Part shown: one piece after another, positions 30,917-41,236 of the stretch
Numbering within the stretch: position 1 is the stretch's first letter
Layout: every line of letters begins with the position of its first letter
Assembly: GCA_947095535.1 (NCBI GenBank)
Contig: OX352773.1
Coordinates: forward strand, 84,664,670-84,728,669
From: Poecilobothrus nobilitatus
Lineage: Eukaryota; Arthropoda; Insecta; Diptera; Dolichopodidae
Direction: 5' to 3'
Length of the DNA stretch: 64,000 nt
Program-made: the position numbers and the translations under genes
Notes under the pieces: model-generated
Told to the model about the DNA's origin: nothing
The model's input: the letters and a program-made list of their open reading frames with translations, nothing else
Database searches by the model: none

Positions 30917-33617
30917 AGTGACAAATAATGACTTGTTTATGGAATAGACATATGGACATATTCATATGGATTATTTGGTTAGGTTTATTCGGAGTTTCGG
31001 ATATTTTTAACGGAATCTGTGGGGGTTTTCTTTCATATTTTTCTAGAATGCACACTTCGCAGTTATTTATAAATTCTGATATCTTAAGTTTTAAATTTGG
31101 GTGATAGAATTCGTTTTTCATTTCTTCGTTAATTTCGTTAATGCCACGGTGATTGTTTTCCAAGTGCTTTGTTTGAATGAGATTTTCTAGTTCTTCGTCA
31201 TTGGTAATATTTTTCAGTAATTTTTTACTCCTAATAATTTTGTAATTTATAAAATGTTCGCGAAGGATAGGATTTATTTTATCAAATATTTCGTCGTTTA
31301 CATATATGGCGTTAGTTCGTTTTGGGTCAAAATGATTCTTGATAATCATTTTTAATGTGATATCGTCTAAGACTTTTATGGATATTGTTTTAAGGGTTTT
31401 GTTAAATATATTTCGTGTTTTGATTTGCAAAGAGCCCGAATTAATTTTGTTTATTATAATTTGATTTTTGTATAAATTTAAAGGCGTAACTGTTTCTATA
31501 ATATTAGTTTGGAATGGGATATTTTCGTTTTGGTTTATGTCTATTCTACTTAGGAAATCAGCTACCTTATTTTCACAACCTTTTTTGTATGATATGTCAT
31601 AGTCATATTCTTGAATTTGCAATTTCCATCTTATTAATTTGCTGTTTGGTTCTTTAAGACTGTGTAACCAAACTAAGGGCTTGTGATCTGTGAAGAGTTT
31701 AATTTTTCTACCGAAAACATATGGTCTGAATTGTTTAAGTGACCATACAATACTGAGAAGCTCTTTCTCGATTGTTGAATAATTAATTTCGTGCTCATTT
31801 AGTGTGCGAGACACGTATGAGATTGGTTTTCCTTCTTGAGATAGTACGCCACCTATGGCATAATGACTCGCATCTGTGGTTATTTCGAAATTTTTTTCAA
31901 AATCGGGGTAGATAAGAATTGGTGCTGATATTAATTTCTTTTTTAGATCGTTGAAACTTTGGATGTATTTGTGGTTATTTATGTCTACTTTAGAATTTTT
32001 CTTTAAGAATAGAGTCATGGGTTTTGCTATCTCGGCGAAATTTTTTATGAATTTCCTATAGTATCCTGCGATACCTAGGAATCTTTTTATTTCCTTTGGA
32101 GTTTTTGGAATTTGGTAGTTTTTAATTACCTCTATTTTCTTTTGGTTGGGATGTATTCCGTGTTCATTGATAACGTGTCCTAAAAATTCGACTTCTTTTC
32201 TTAGAAAGTCGCATTTGTCTAGTTGTACTCGAAGTCGAGCTGATTTTATTTTTGTGAAAATTTTTTTTAAGTTTTTTATGTGTTCTTCTAAACCGTTTGA
32301 GAACACTACAATGTCGTCCATGTACGTTAGACATTCTTTGCCTATATTTTCCCTCAATATATTGTCCATCAGGCGTTGAAAGGTACTAGGGGCATTTTTC
32401 AGCCCAAAAGGCATTCTACTAAATTCGTAGTGTCCGTTGTCAACAGAGAATGCAGTCTTTTGTATGTCTTCCGGTTCCATTTCTATTTGATGGAATCCGG
32501 ATTTTAAATCTATTACAGAGAAATACGTACTTTTCCCTAATTTGTCCAATATTTCTTCAATATTAGGGATTGGATAAGAGTCGTCAATTGTCTTTTCATT
32601 AAGTTTACGGTAGTCTATGACAAGACGGTATTTCCGCTCGCCAGAGGAATCTAATTTTTTGGGAATAACCCAAACTGGGCTGTTGTACGGACTATTGCTA
32701 TGTTGGATAATTCCATTTTCCAACATTTCCTGAATTTGCTTTTGTATCTCTATTTTGTGGATATATGGGTATCTGTAAATTTTGCTTTTTATTGGTATGT
32801 TGTCTATAGTATTAATTTTGTGTCTGATTTTGTTGGTAACTGAGAGAGGTATTTGTTCAGAAAATATTTCATTAAATTCAGATATAAGATGATTTAATTG
32901 AAGTTTTTCTTCTTTATTTAAGTGGTCGGTTTTAATTTTTTCTGGAATAATTTTACTGTCTTTGTACGTTAAGTATTCGTTTGTTTCGTAATTATTGAAA
33001 TCTAAGATTTCGTCTATTTCTGCGGGCGGGAATGGTTCGTTGAAATTGAACATTTTAGGTTGGTCACATACGTTAAGTATTTTGGCTTTTGCTTGAAAGT
33101 CGTTTACTTCATAAATACCTTCTAGAATTCGAACGTCGGCATTTAAATTAGTTTCTTCTATCATTGCGTCACCTTTTTGTTGTTTGACAGGGATTTTATA
33201 ATAATATTCCCCAGGTTCGATTTGGTATATGGTATTTTCTGGTTGGTGACTAAAGTATAATTTTATTGGAGTGTCGTTCATCATGAGAATTTTATTTTTG
33301 TAGTCGATAACAGCGTTACCTTGCATTAGTATATCATTACCTATAAGGCCATGGTATTTTTCATGAAAATCATGAACCAAAAATACAAATTTTTCATTAT
33401 TGTTTGGTTTGAATTCCTCAAAAATATTTATACTTATTGCTTGATTTATTAAGACATCTTTTTTCAATGCTCTCAAAATTTTTGAATTTTTTAGTTGTAT
33501 TCTAGGTATTTCCTTGAAACTGTCTGGTCGGATTATTGAGCTTGAAGCGCCACTGTCGATTAGAAAATTGTATTCCTTTATTTTTATGTAGGTGAGTCGG
33601 TTTGGCCAGTCTCCCGA
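30906..33617 (-). CDS. pol: Pol polyprotein: PR-RT-RNase H-integrase zinc domain (903 aa)
   Basis: Enzymatic polyprotein that copies the element RNA to DNA. Coordinates start at the candidate frameshift site; there is no proper ATG (the first possible initiator in frame is a TTG at 33476). In order: aspartic protease LIDSGAS (near 33565); RT with VIDYRKLN, FGLKNAPSTFQRLM and active-site YMDD (near 32300); RNase H with TTDASHYAIGG and TDHKPLVWL; and the HHCC integrase zinc domain (HLENNH...CEVC, near 31060). The frame ends prematurely at 30906, about 25 residues after the zinc domain, where the integrase core should begin; the core continues in another frame. Everything up to the break is open and conserved. 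Confidence 0.95.
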   Translation of the reverse strand, partial: SGDWPNRLTYIKIKEYNFLIDSGASSSIIRPDSFKEIPRIQLKNSKILRALKKDVLINQAISINIFEEFKPNNNEKFVFLVHDFHEKYHGLIGNDILMQGNAVIDYKNKILMMNDTPIKLYFSHQPENTIYQIEPGEYYYKIPVKQQKGDAMIEETNLNADVRILEGIYEVNDFQAKAKILNVCDQPKMFNFNEPFPPAEIDEILDFNNYETNEYLTYKDSKIIPEKIKTDHLNKEEKLQLNHLISEFNEIFSEQIPLSVTNKIRHKINTIDNIPIKSKIYRYPYIHKIEIQKQIQEMLENGIIQHSNSPYNSPVWVIPKKLDSSGERKYRLVIDYRKLNEKTIDDSYPIPNIEEILDKLGKSTYFSVIDLKSGFHQIEMEPEDIQKTAFSVDNGHYEFSRMPFGLKNAPSTFQRLMDNILRENIGKECLTYMDDIVVFSNGLEEHIKNLKKIFTKIKSARLRVQLDKCDFLRKEVEFLGHVINEHGIHPNQKKIEVIKNYQIPKTPKEIKRFLGIAGYYRKFIKNFAEIAKPMTLFLKKNSKVDINNHKYIQSFNDLKKKLISAPILIYPDFEKNFEITTDASHYAIGGVLSQEGKPISYVSRTLNEHEINYSTIEKELLSIVWSLKQFRPYVFGRKIKLFTDHKPLVWLHSLKEPNSKLIRWKLQIQEYDYDISYKKGCENKVADFLSRIDINQNENIPFQTNIIETVTPLNLYKNQIIINKINSGSLQIKTRNIFNKTLKTISIKVLDDITLKMIIKNHFDPKRTNAIYVNDEIFDKINPILREHFINYKIIRSKKLLKNITNDEELENLIQTKHLENNHRGINEINEEMKNEFYHPNLKLKISEFINNCEVCILEKYERKPPQIPLKISETPNKPNQIIHMNMSICLFHKQVIICHYDR

Positions 33618-34735
33618 AAATTTCCTATATCGATGGTTTGCTGATTATTAACATCCATGGGTTCTACTTGCGAATTGTAATTGTTTTGGTAGTTGGGGTT
33701 GTAGTGAGAATTTCTGTTCTGGTTTGGTTGCCAATTATTGTAAAATGGTCGTTGATTATTTATATGATTGTACACACCAGGTGGGCTTCTGTTATTATTA
33801 TGAAGAATGTTGGGATTAGAGGTACCGTTTTGGTGCGTTGTATTTGGAGATGTATTATTGTTGAAATATCTGATTGAGCGATTACCATTATTATTAATAT
33901 TATTAGAGGGGTTTCGAATAGAATTACGATTATTATCACGATTTGGATTGTCTTGAATGTTATTTGAACGATTTTGGGATGTTTTGTTACTAATGTAACG
34001 ATTATTGTTATTATGGCGATTACGATTACTGTTATGGTTATTTTGGGTATAGTTATGATTGACATTGATATTCGAAAAAGCGTAGCCCGATTCGTATAAA
34101 ATTTTCATTGCATCTTCTAACGTCTTAGGATCTCTGCAAGATAGGATTGATTTCAAGGGTTCAGGAACTTTATTTTTAAAAGTATCTAAAGCACTTTGAA
34201 CGTTAGCTTTTAAATATCTTTCTAATTCGTCGTTATTGTTTTGGTATTCCAACTGTGTTTTTGTATTTAGTCTTCTAAGTATAGCTTTCACGTCGTTGTA
34301 AAATTCGACAGCATTCGTCTTAAAAGTTTGGCCCCTTAACTGGTCAAAAAGTTGGTCAGCGGATAGCCTATCGCCAAAATTGTTATTAAGTACTTTTTTA
34401 ATTTCATCCCAGGTGGTAGCTTGATGATTGATTTCGATAACTTCTCTGGCACTTCCAGTTAATTTTGATTTAATTATGTCAGAGAAAATTCCTTTTGAGA
34501 ATTCGTCGTATTGGAGTAGTAAAGGTGTGATCCGATCTACTAAATCGATAAAAGTTTGTAAGGTACCGAATTTCCCATTAAATTCAGGTACACGTTCTAA
34601 ATATTTAAGTGGGTCAATTGTAAGGCTTTTTGGGTCTGTCATGATTCGATTTTCTGTATTTCTATTTAAATTTAATTTCGATAATTCTTCTATAAGTATG
34701 TCAACAACTCCGATAGCTACGAAATGTTGTGACAT
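33584..34735 (-). CDS. gag: Gag polyprotein, copy 2 (383 aa)
   Basis: Capsid protein of the element. Start chosen at the ATG at 34735 (MSQHFVA); the frame is open for three more codons upstream, but only with a TTG. Capsid-like N-terminal two thirds (LSADQLFDQLRGQTFKT region), then an Asn/Arg/His-rich tail that probably binds RNA. No CCHC motif. It overlaps pol by about 34 bases. It differs from copy 1 by one residue, and I found no frame damage, so this protein could be functional and could be shared between copies. Confidence 0.95.
   Translation of the reverse strand: MSQHFVAIGVVDILIEELSKLNLNRNTENRIMTDPKSLTIDPLKYLERVPEFNGKFGTLQTFIDLVDRITPLLLQYDEFSKGIFSDIIKSKLTGSAREVIEINHQATTWDEIKKVLNNNFGDRLSADQLFDQLRGQTFKTNAVEFYNDVKAILRRLNTKTQLEYQNNNDELERYLKANVQSALDTFKNKVPEPLKSILSCRDPKTLEDAMKILYESGYAFSNINVNHNYTQNNHNSNRNRHNNNNRYISNKTSQNRSNNIQDNPNRDNNRNSIRNPSNNINNNGNRSIRYFNNNTSPNTTHQNGTSNPNILHNNNRSPPGVYNHINNQRPFYNNWQPNQNRNSHYNPNYQNNYNSQVEPMDVNNQQTIDIGNFRETGQTDSPT
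33617..33623 (-). promoter_or_regulatory. Candidate -1 ribosomal frameshift heptamer, copy 2
   Basis: A-AAT-TTT in the gag frame on the minus strand; pol is open in the -1 frame across it and leads into the DSG protease 50 bases on. Confidence 0.6.
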
Positions 34736-36018
34736 AAACGGCAAAATGAAAGTTTAGTACTATATGAAAAGGAAATTCGATTTATACAAAATTTATTTAT
34801 GAAATGTAATTTTTATTTAATTTGACTGGTTGTAATTCTTGTTTACTTCTCATCAAAAGTATAAATTTAAAATTAGGTAATTTATTATTTTCTTTTCTTA
34901 TTTTATTTTTTTTTATTTAATAGTTTTTTTTTTGATTAAAAATTGTTTATTGTATATATTTTTTTTTTATAAGTATGTAATTATTTTTTGTAATATTTAT
35001 TTAAGCTTTATTTTTATTATAATTTTTTTTGCTAGATTGTAAATTTTCGAACATATATATATTTTGGAATATGTATTTTAAAGTAATTATTAATATGAAA
35101 ACAAAATTGTATTATTAGTAATAGTATGAAGAAAAAATTGTTTTATTTATTTTTTGGAAGTTAATACTACTTATTTCTTTTATTATTTTACGCTTCCCTT
35201 TTTTTTTTTTATTTAATATCTACTTATTACTTATTTAATATTTCATATGGTTTTAATATTTTATTATTTGATTTTAATTTTATTCTTTTTTTCTTTCAGG
35301 TAATATATTCGCTTGGAAAAATTTATTTAATAAGTTAACACTGGGTTATTTGATTTTATCGTACGAAAAAAAAATAAATTTGATGTAATATAAAAAATAT
35401 ATTTTCTTTTAAAATTTTAGTGCTACTGCTAATAGTGATTACGAAAAAAGTTAAACAAACTTTTGCAAAATAATAGTCTTTAGCAATATTTTAAAACAAT
35501 GGAAAATTATTTATATACTTAGGTGTTTTAAATTTAATTCTTTTACTTTAAATTTATTTGATTCAAATAGACTTTAATTTAGTTTTACCCAGATGATATT
35601 TAAAGCACGTTTATATATATAAAAAAAAATATTCTCTTTAAAACACAAAGAATTTTGATTTACTTAAATATACTTCTTCTATTAATTTAATCTATTATAT
35701 TGGTAAAACTTGGAAAAATAAAAACTCACGGTTAGTTGGTTGTTGTACTGCTGGTGTTGTTGCCCTGGTACTCTTCGATTCAGCTATTGGTTGTTGTTGT
35801 TGTTGTTGTTTCGGCCGGATGATTGCTAGGTTTTTCTTTTTCTGCGTCCTTGAGTATATTGACATATACTAACTGGTGCACTTTGTATAGTATGTACAAT
35901 TTTTGTTTTTTGGTGATTTTCGTTCACTTATTATTTTGTGATTTTCATTCACTTATTATTTTATGATTTTCGTTCATTTATTGTTTTTGTTATTTTTTAA
36001 GTATGCACTAGTTGACGT
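34736..36018 (-). other. Errantivirus 5' leader, copy 2
   Basis: Non-coding, A/T tract rich, 1.28 kb. A TTG microsatellite near 35790-35808 has two more units than in copy 1. A direct triple repeat of tgattttcgttcacttatta-like units occurs at 35916-35985 (GATTTTCRTTCAYTTATTRTTTT). The candidate env splice donor is at 35724-35729. Confidence 0.8.
35724..35729 (-). other. Candidate splice donor in errantivirus leader
   Basis: GTGAGT on minus, about 300 nt after the 5' LTR. Conserved in copy 1 (3991-3996). Joining to the acceptor at 30078 would bring the env ATG near a short leader. Confidence 0.4.
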
Positions 36019-36036
36019 ATCCTACCGACTGCGCCA
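36019..36036 (-). other. Primer-binding site, tRNA-Ser type, copy 2
   Basis: TGGCGCAGTCGGTAGGAT on the minus strand directly after the 5' LTR; complement of a tRNA-Ser-like 3' end. Confidence 0.85.
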
Positions 36037-36480
36037 TTTATATTTTTATAATTAAGCGAAATAATAAAAATATTGTTTGTTTTGTTTTATACTTGACTTT
36101 TATTTATTTATTTATTTTTATATATAACATTATTTTGTTTTACATTAGATTTTTATTTATTTATTTATTTTTATATATAACAAAACAATTTCTTTTTATT
36201 TATTCAACTTTTTATATAACAAAACAACTTCTGATCGAACCAACGTCCAGTAGCAGAATCAATGCATTTTTATATTAGAATATTTACATTCTTAATAAGT
36301 CACGTTGCAATGCAACGTGCTGAGAAAATTATTATTGAAGTTTGGAATGTACAGTTATTTTAAGATAGGATCATGTTACAAGTTACAATAATATGTTGAC
36401 GCGCGCAAAAGTAAGTTTGCGCGTGTGGAAGAAAATAAAAATATATTCAAAACATTGTTTTATTACAGGGTGACATAACT
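36036..36480 (-). repeat. 5' LTR, copy 2 (445 bp)
   Basis: No difference from the 3' LTR was found; see 28082-28526 for its internal repeats. The right flank TTTATT (36481-36486) is the second copy of the target-site duplication. Confidence 0.95.
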
Positions 36481-36518
36481 TTTATTCTCAAGAAAATACA
36501 TTTGTAGTATCAAAAGAA

Positions 36519-37978
36519 TGAAAAGACGAGGAAGAATACAGTTGCCTTTGTCAACTCTAAGATACGCGTACGAATCGTTAGTATGTTCATAGCCTGTCAC
36601 TCTGCTTATAATATTATTTTTTTAATTTTTTAGTATTTTAAAATAATTTGGGTGAATTTTATAATTTGTAGAACTATGGGTTGTACATATATTCAAATTA
36701 TGTTTATAGATTCTTCAAAAGGAGTTTCTAACCTTCCACATAACGATTATCAATCCAAAACTTTTCCAAATATGCTATAGTACCATTTAATACTAAGCGG
36801 AAAATGTAGAATAATTTACACAATACATATGTATGTATTATATATCATTCATTCATCAGTGACAAATACGATATGTAAATAATCATGAGTTATATAAGTA
36901 TGTATACTAATGTCATATAAATTCTTCAAGCAACCGTTATATTTTTGATTTATTTAAATTTTTTTGTACTACGTACATCATGCTCAACAATTTGAAAATA
37001 TCGAGTAAAAAAAAAATGCAAAAAAATCGTTAAAAAAAAATTGTTAGAAAAATTTAAAAAAATTAAGTCACACTTTCGTCAATTTTAAGGTAACCCTATA
37101 TTATTAAGAAAAGTTGTTAATATAAATAAAAATATAATGTTGGAGCTTTTTTGTATGTATATTAATTCAAAAAAATTTGGACAGGTGTTCAACTCATAGG
37201 TGTTTAAAAATAAGGAAATTTTAGTTTTTGACGCCATACAGCTCCGAAACGGGGGGCGATACAAAAATATTTTTTGAAATGACTCATACTTATTTTCAAA
37301 GACCTAACTTCTCTTAAAATTTCAAGTTTCTAACTTAAACCGTTTGGAAGATAGAAAGAGTCAAGAGTTTTGCAAAATTTGAGTTTCGCATAACGGTAAA
37401 CTAAGACACCGTATGGCACAAATATATATTTATTGTATATATATTTTTAAAGCTAATAAAATCAGTAATCGTTTGACGTTTTTAAATTGAAGATATATAT
37501 TATACAACTTGTATTATAACAATTTAAATATAGACTTTTTTTGAACTTTGGGGGGGCCGTAGCAACGCAACGGGTGGGCCTACAGAAAAAAGGTTATTAT
37601 CATAAAATTAATATTTTTATGATATCTATCAGCAGTTAAAATTTCATGGCTCTATTTCAAAAAAAATGTGGGGATGTAAAAGTTAGGTGTTCGAGAGCTA
37701 CCCGAAGTTTTGGTCGGATCTCAACCAAAAAAAATAAGGAACCTACAAATTGTTGTAAGAATATTTTGTGTTAATTTCAAGACTCTAGCTTTCTTAGTTT
37801 TTGAGTTATCTTGCTGACGGACGGTCTTACGGACAAAGCTCAATCGACTTAGAAGCTTAATCGACTTTTTTTTCTGATCCGATCCATACCTTTGAAGGTA
37901 TATTTAGCTAGCTTATTTCGAGGTGTTACAAACAGAGGAGCAATTTTAATATAGCCGATCCTTATCGTACGGGTATAA
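36519..37978 (-). mobile_element. Family B repeat, copy B1
   Basis: About 1.5-kb non-coding repeat. It begins acgaggaagaatacagttgc, runs through gcctgtcactctgct, cttccacataacgattat, tcgcataacggtaaactaag, gacaccgtatggcacaaata and ggtgttcgagagctacccga, and ends in gacggacggtcttacggac, ttatttcgaggtgttacaaa and tcgtacgggtataaa. The GGAC run corresponds to the GTCC core of INE-1-like elements on the minus strand. No protein is encoded. Confidence 0.75.
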
Positions 37979-38307
37979 AGAATAAGAAAATAATGACAAA
38001 AAATTTAAATGTAAACACCTCTTAAACGTTAAATCCAAATGAATTTTTAAAAAAAAAGAACAAAAAAAAGCGTTATTTAGAAAGAAAATAAATAACAGAA
38101 CTTTAATTTTGCTGTGCTCAATTCAAATTTGTTTTTGGAATTAATAAAAGAAAATTTAGTTTAATGTGATTAATATTTATTCTAATAATAGCTAATTTAA
38201 GATTCTGAAAAAAAAATCAGATCGCAATCAGAACTGTATACTGCTTTATATAATTATTATTGTACTTAAGTAAAATTCGCCTCCTCGATAATAGCTATAT
38301 TATACAA
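37979..38307. other. AT-rich DNA, nothing recognised
   Basis: No supported feature. Confidence 0.5.
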
Positions 38308-38910
38308 TATCATAATATTTAATCTGTAAATGACAAACATTTAAAACCATTTTACTCAATGATTTACCAACCAACTTTCATTTTTTTCTTTTTAAATGAT
38401 AAATATTCAGTATAGCCATCTTACAAAATTAATATTTTTCCAAAATTTTCTGATTTTCATTAATAATTTTCCGTTTTTATAAAAATCCCATGTAAAGTAT
38501 ATACATATGTATCATATAGTATGTATAATGTATACCTATATTATACATATTCAAAAACGACGCTCTTTTATTCCGTTGAATTTTAAATTTTGTTTTGTTG
38601 TTTTTGCTTTTTGTTTTTTTTCTAAAAACATAAAAAAAATTTTAAAATATAGTTTGCATGGTGGGAAATAGAAATTTCATAATATAATTGAATATAAACG
38701 TCAAGACTTCAGTGGGGAGTTTGGTGCAGTGGTAGAGTGGCCGCTTCTTAAACTTTAGAAGTCAAGTTTGCGAGTTCGATTCTATTCTATTTGTTTTTTT
38801 TTTTTATTTCTAATATTTTATATGAAATAAATTCTTACATATCATAATATTTAATCTGTAAATGACAGACATTTACTCAATGATTTACCCTTTTACTCAA
38901 TGATTTACCA
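38308..38910 (+). repeat. Direct repeats bracketing a tRNA-like insert
   Basis: atatcataatatttaatctg followed by taaatgaca and then a ttttactcaatgatttacc block occurs at 38308-38373 and again at 38839-38910, the second with the last block doubled. About 530 bp separate them, including a tRNA-like sequence at 38713-38800. This could be a local segmental duplication or remnants of two related insertions. Confidence 0.6.
38713..38800 (+). ncRNA. tRNA-like sequence (pol III promoter boxes), probable SINE head or tRNA relic
   Basis: ggggagtttggtgcagtggt gives an A-box-like TGGTGCAGTGG, GCGAGTTCGATTC is B-box-like, and CTTCT...AGAAG can form the anticodon arm. No 3' acceptor stem complementary to GGGGAGT is present, and a long T run (38794-38806) follows as a terminator. 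It is not a functional tRNA. Confidence 0.45.
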
Positions 38911-39149
38911 TCTTAGGCTTCTTATAATATATACATATATAATAGGTATATATTGAGTTTCCAATACTCAATAAATCAAGGGCTACTTCTAAAAGATAAT
39001 AATAATCGTGTTCTTACAAAAAATATCATTTACAAAGAAATTTTAAATTCATAAAGGCTTTAATTATTGAAAATTGTATTTTTACATTTTAAATAAAATC
39101 ATAAAGAAACTATACTGTATATATTGTATTGTAATTGCTAATTAAAACA
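38911..39149. other. AT-rich DNA upstream of a Helitron terminus
   Basis: Probably the body of the element ending at 39180, but its 5' end cannot be placed. Confidence 0.35.
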
Positions 39150-39180
39150 CCTCGAATTTCGAGGGGCGGGCGAATACTAG
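39150..39180 (+). repeat. Helitron-type 3' terminus (hairpin plus CTAG)
   Basis: CCTCG-aattt-CGAGG hairpin (39150-39164) followed 12 bases later by CTAG (39177-39180) and then T. This is the diagnostic arrangement of Helitron 3' ends, here on the plus strand. Confidence 0.6.
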
Positions 39181-41044
39181 TATCTCTTTAATTTTTAATT
39201 ATAATGATATATAACATGCTTTACTCTAACTAATAAACTAACTCTTAAAATTTTAAACCTAAATAGTCCTTAAATGCGATATTTTTTCCGAGTTTTATCT
39301 TAAACTTAATAAACCTCTTTTTCAAATTTTTGTTTAAATCTAATCAAATATAATTTAAATGTAAACTACAAGATAACCTAAAACCTAAAAATTATCAAAG
39401 TTTTTAATTTCAAATTATCAACTCCCACTGTTTTGTTTTTAAGAAAATACCTATTTATTTTATTCGTTCATTCGTAAATTCAAAGTTGTTAATTTGTAAC
39501 ACTGAACAGGAATAGTAAATAAAGTAACAAAATACAAATATAACGACCCAACCATAAACATATTTATATAGACAAAATAAAAAAAAAACTGCGCAACATA
39601 TAAACATTTTATTCATTTCGTACGAACTCTTAATTCCTCACAAATTTATTATTCTAATATCGACCTATCAATCCTTCCTTGGCTTAGCAAACTAAAATTA
39701 GAATTAATAGAAATGACAGAATAAATAAAAGTGGAAACGTTGTGATTTTTCCATATATTATTCCTTTTTTACCATAAATAAAAAAACAAAAACAAAAATA
39801 TTAACAAAAAAGATCCTCTTCTTGTTAAGTTAAAAATAACCACAAAATTTGTATCCTGTATTGGATGTAGAATCCTACTGCAAGTAAAAACAGAAAAAAA
39901 ATTTTTTTTTTACCTTGACATCCTTTCAAAATTTTAGGTAAATGGAACTGGAAATTTTAGGATAGGATAATATTACGGTAGTAAAGCAGTGTTGAAAGGG
40001 AAACAGAAAAAAAAAAACAAAACAAAAAGGACAAAAAAATATTATCAGATTGTCACACCTTGAAAAAGATTTCTTTTTTTGGACAATTTATTTTTCTATT
40101 ATTTTTTGTTGTTTTGTGGATGTTGTAATAAGCTTGTGTACATGTCCTTCAGTTGCTTTTATCTATGTCGAAAATCTCTTATAACTCGAATCTATCTATA
40201 TGGTGTTGACTAATACATTTTCTTTTTATTTTAATCAATTACTAGAAAATAAACTTCTTTTTTCCTCCCAATTTATTTTACTTTTATATATCTTGATAAA
40301 GTATAAATTAAGGTTTCAAAATAAAACATTATAATAAAAGTACAGAAAATTTGTGTTATAAAGTCATTACGGAAATAAAAATTGATCCTTTATATACTAC
40401 AAATAATTTGTGGGTAGTCCCTCACACAAATTCAAAAGTTTTTATATTAAAGTTTTAACCTTTTCAGTTTAGTACTTATATATAAAAGCTGAACACTTCT
40501 ATAAATGTAAAAAAGAGCCTTTCTAATCAAAACTCAGATGTAATAACTTTTTGTGAAACTTTTTTATGAAACAAGCCTCAAAATTGTGGAACACATTTTC
40601 CATCCAAAATGCTGTCTCATTTGTATAATTTATGAGAATTTAAAAAAAATAGTCAATATTTTTTTAAAATTTCTATACAACTATTCTTACTCGTTTAATC
40701 GTAACATTTCCCTTTATTATTCCATTGTATTATTTTATGTATAGGAGAAGACTGTAATCCTCGCTCTTAGCGTCTTTCAAATTTTGAATCTATAATATCT
40801 TGTGTATGACTTGTGGAAAACGATTAACCAATATCGTGGTGAAATAAATAATTTAATGTTTTCATTTTTTTACAGATTATGTGGTTATTTTTTATGTTTT
40901 TCATACAAAAATCAACTAATTTCAAGACAAGGCAATATAACAAAAATCTTGATTTTTGAGATCTTGGCTTTTTTGTATACATTTGTTTTTGGCACTTTAG
41001 CTTAGATTTATTTAAGAGGTATAAATGACACTGCGACCTTTTGA
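39181..41044. other. AT-rich DNA, nothing recognised
   Basis: Low-complexity. Open frames at 40553-40744 and 40802-41005 have no domain and composition-driven residues. Confidence 0.45.
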
Positions 41045-41236
41045 TGTAGATCTATTGCGCTCTTCCTGTTACTACGTGTTGTTGATCTTGTCTCCACTTA
41101 TAATACTTCTGTCAGCCCTACTGCCTCTAAGAAAGTAAAGATTTGCAGAGGGTTTACTGCTGGCAATTTATCTTCAGCAAAGCAATATGCTCCTAGCTGC
41201 ACATATCTTGCTTGTAGTAAACCTCCGCACTTTAGG
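41045..41236 (+). other. Less AT-rich island with a 63-codon open frame, no start
   Basis: Between two stops the frame reads without interruption and has unusually balanced residues for this window (RVVDLVSTYNTSVSPTAS, KICRGFTAGNLSSAKQY), but no ATG. There is no recognised domain. It could be a relic of a transposon gene or a host exon. The similar strings ttaagaggtataaatgac (41012) and ttaagaggtataatgattgg (41463) on its two sides suggest an inserted unit of about 450 bp. Confidence 0.3.

Larger units (their letters stand above)
28082..36480 (-). mobile_element. Errantivirus (Ty3/gypsy, env-bearing) copy 2, complete, 8399 bp
   Basis: Complete endogenous insect retrovirus-like element on the minus strand: 5' LTR (36036-36480), tRNA-Ser-type primer site, 1.3-kb leader, gag, pol in the -1 frame, env, polypurine tract and 3' LTR (28082-28526). 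I compared the two 445-bp LTRs by eye and found no difference, so insertion is very recent. The 6-bp sequence TTTATT flanks the element on both sides (28076-28081 and 36481-36486). Gag and PR-RT-RNase H are open; integrase and env each contain a frame break. The element inserted about 38 bp from family B copy B1. Gypsy-group features are AGT...AT LTR ends, env ending inside the LTR, and a gag without zinc knuckle. Confidence 0.96.

Noticed and set aside
38713..38800. Functional tRNA gene
   Set aside because: No complementary 3' acceptor stem; only the promoter boxes and anticodon arm are plausible.
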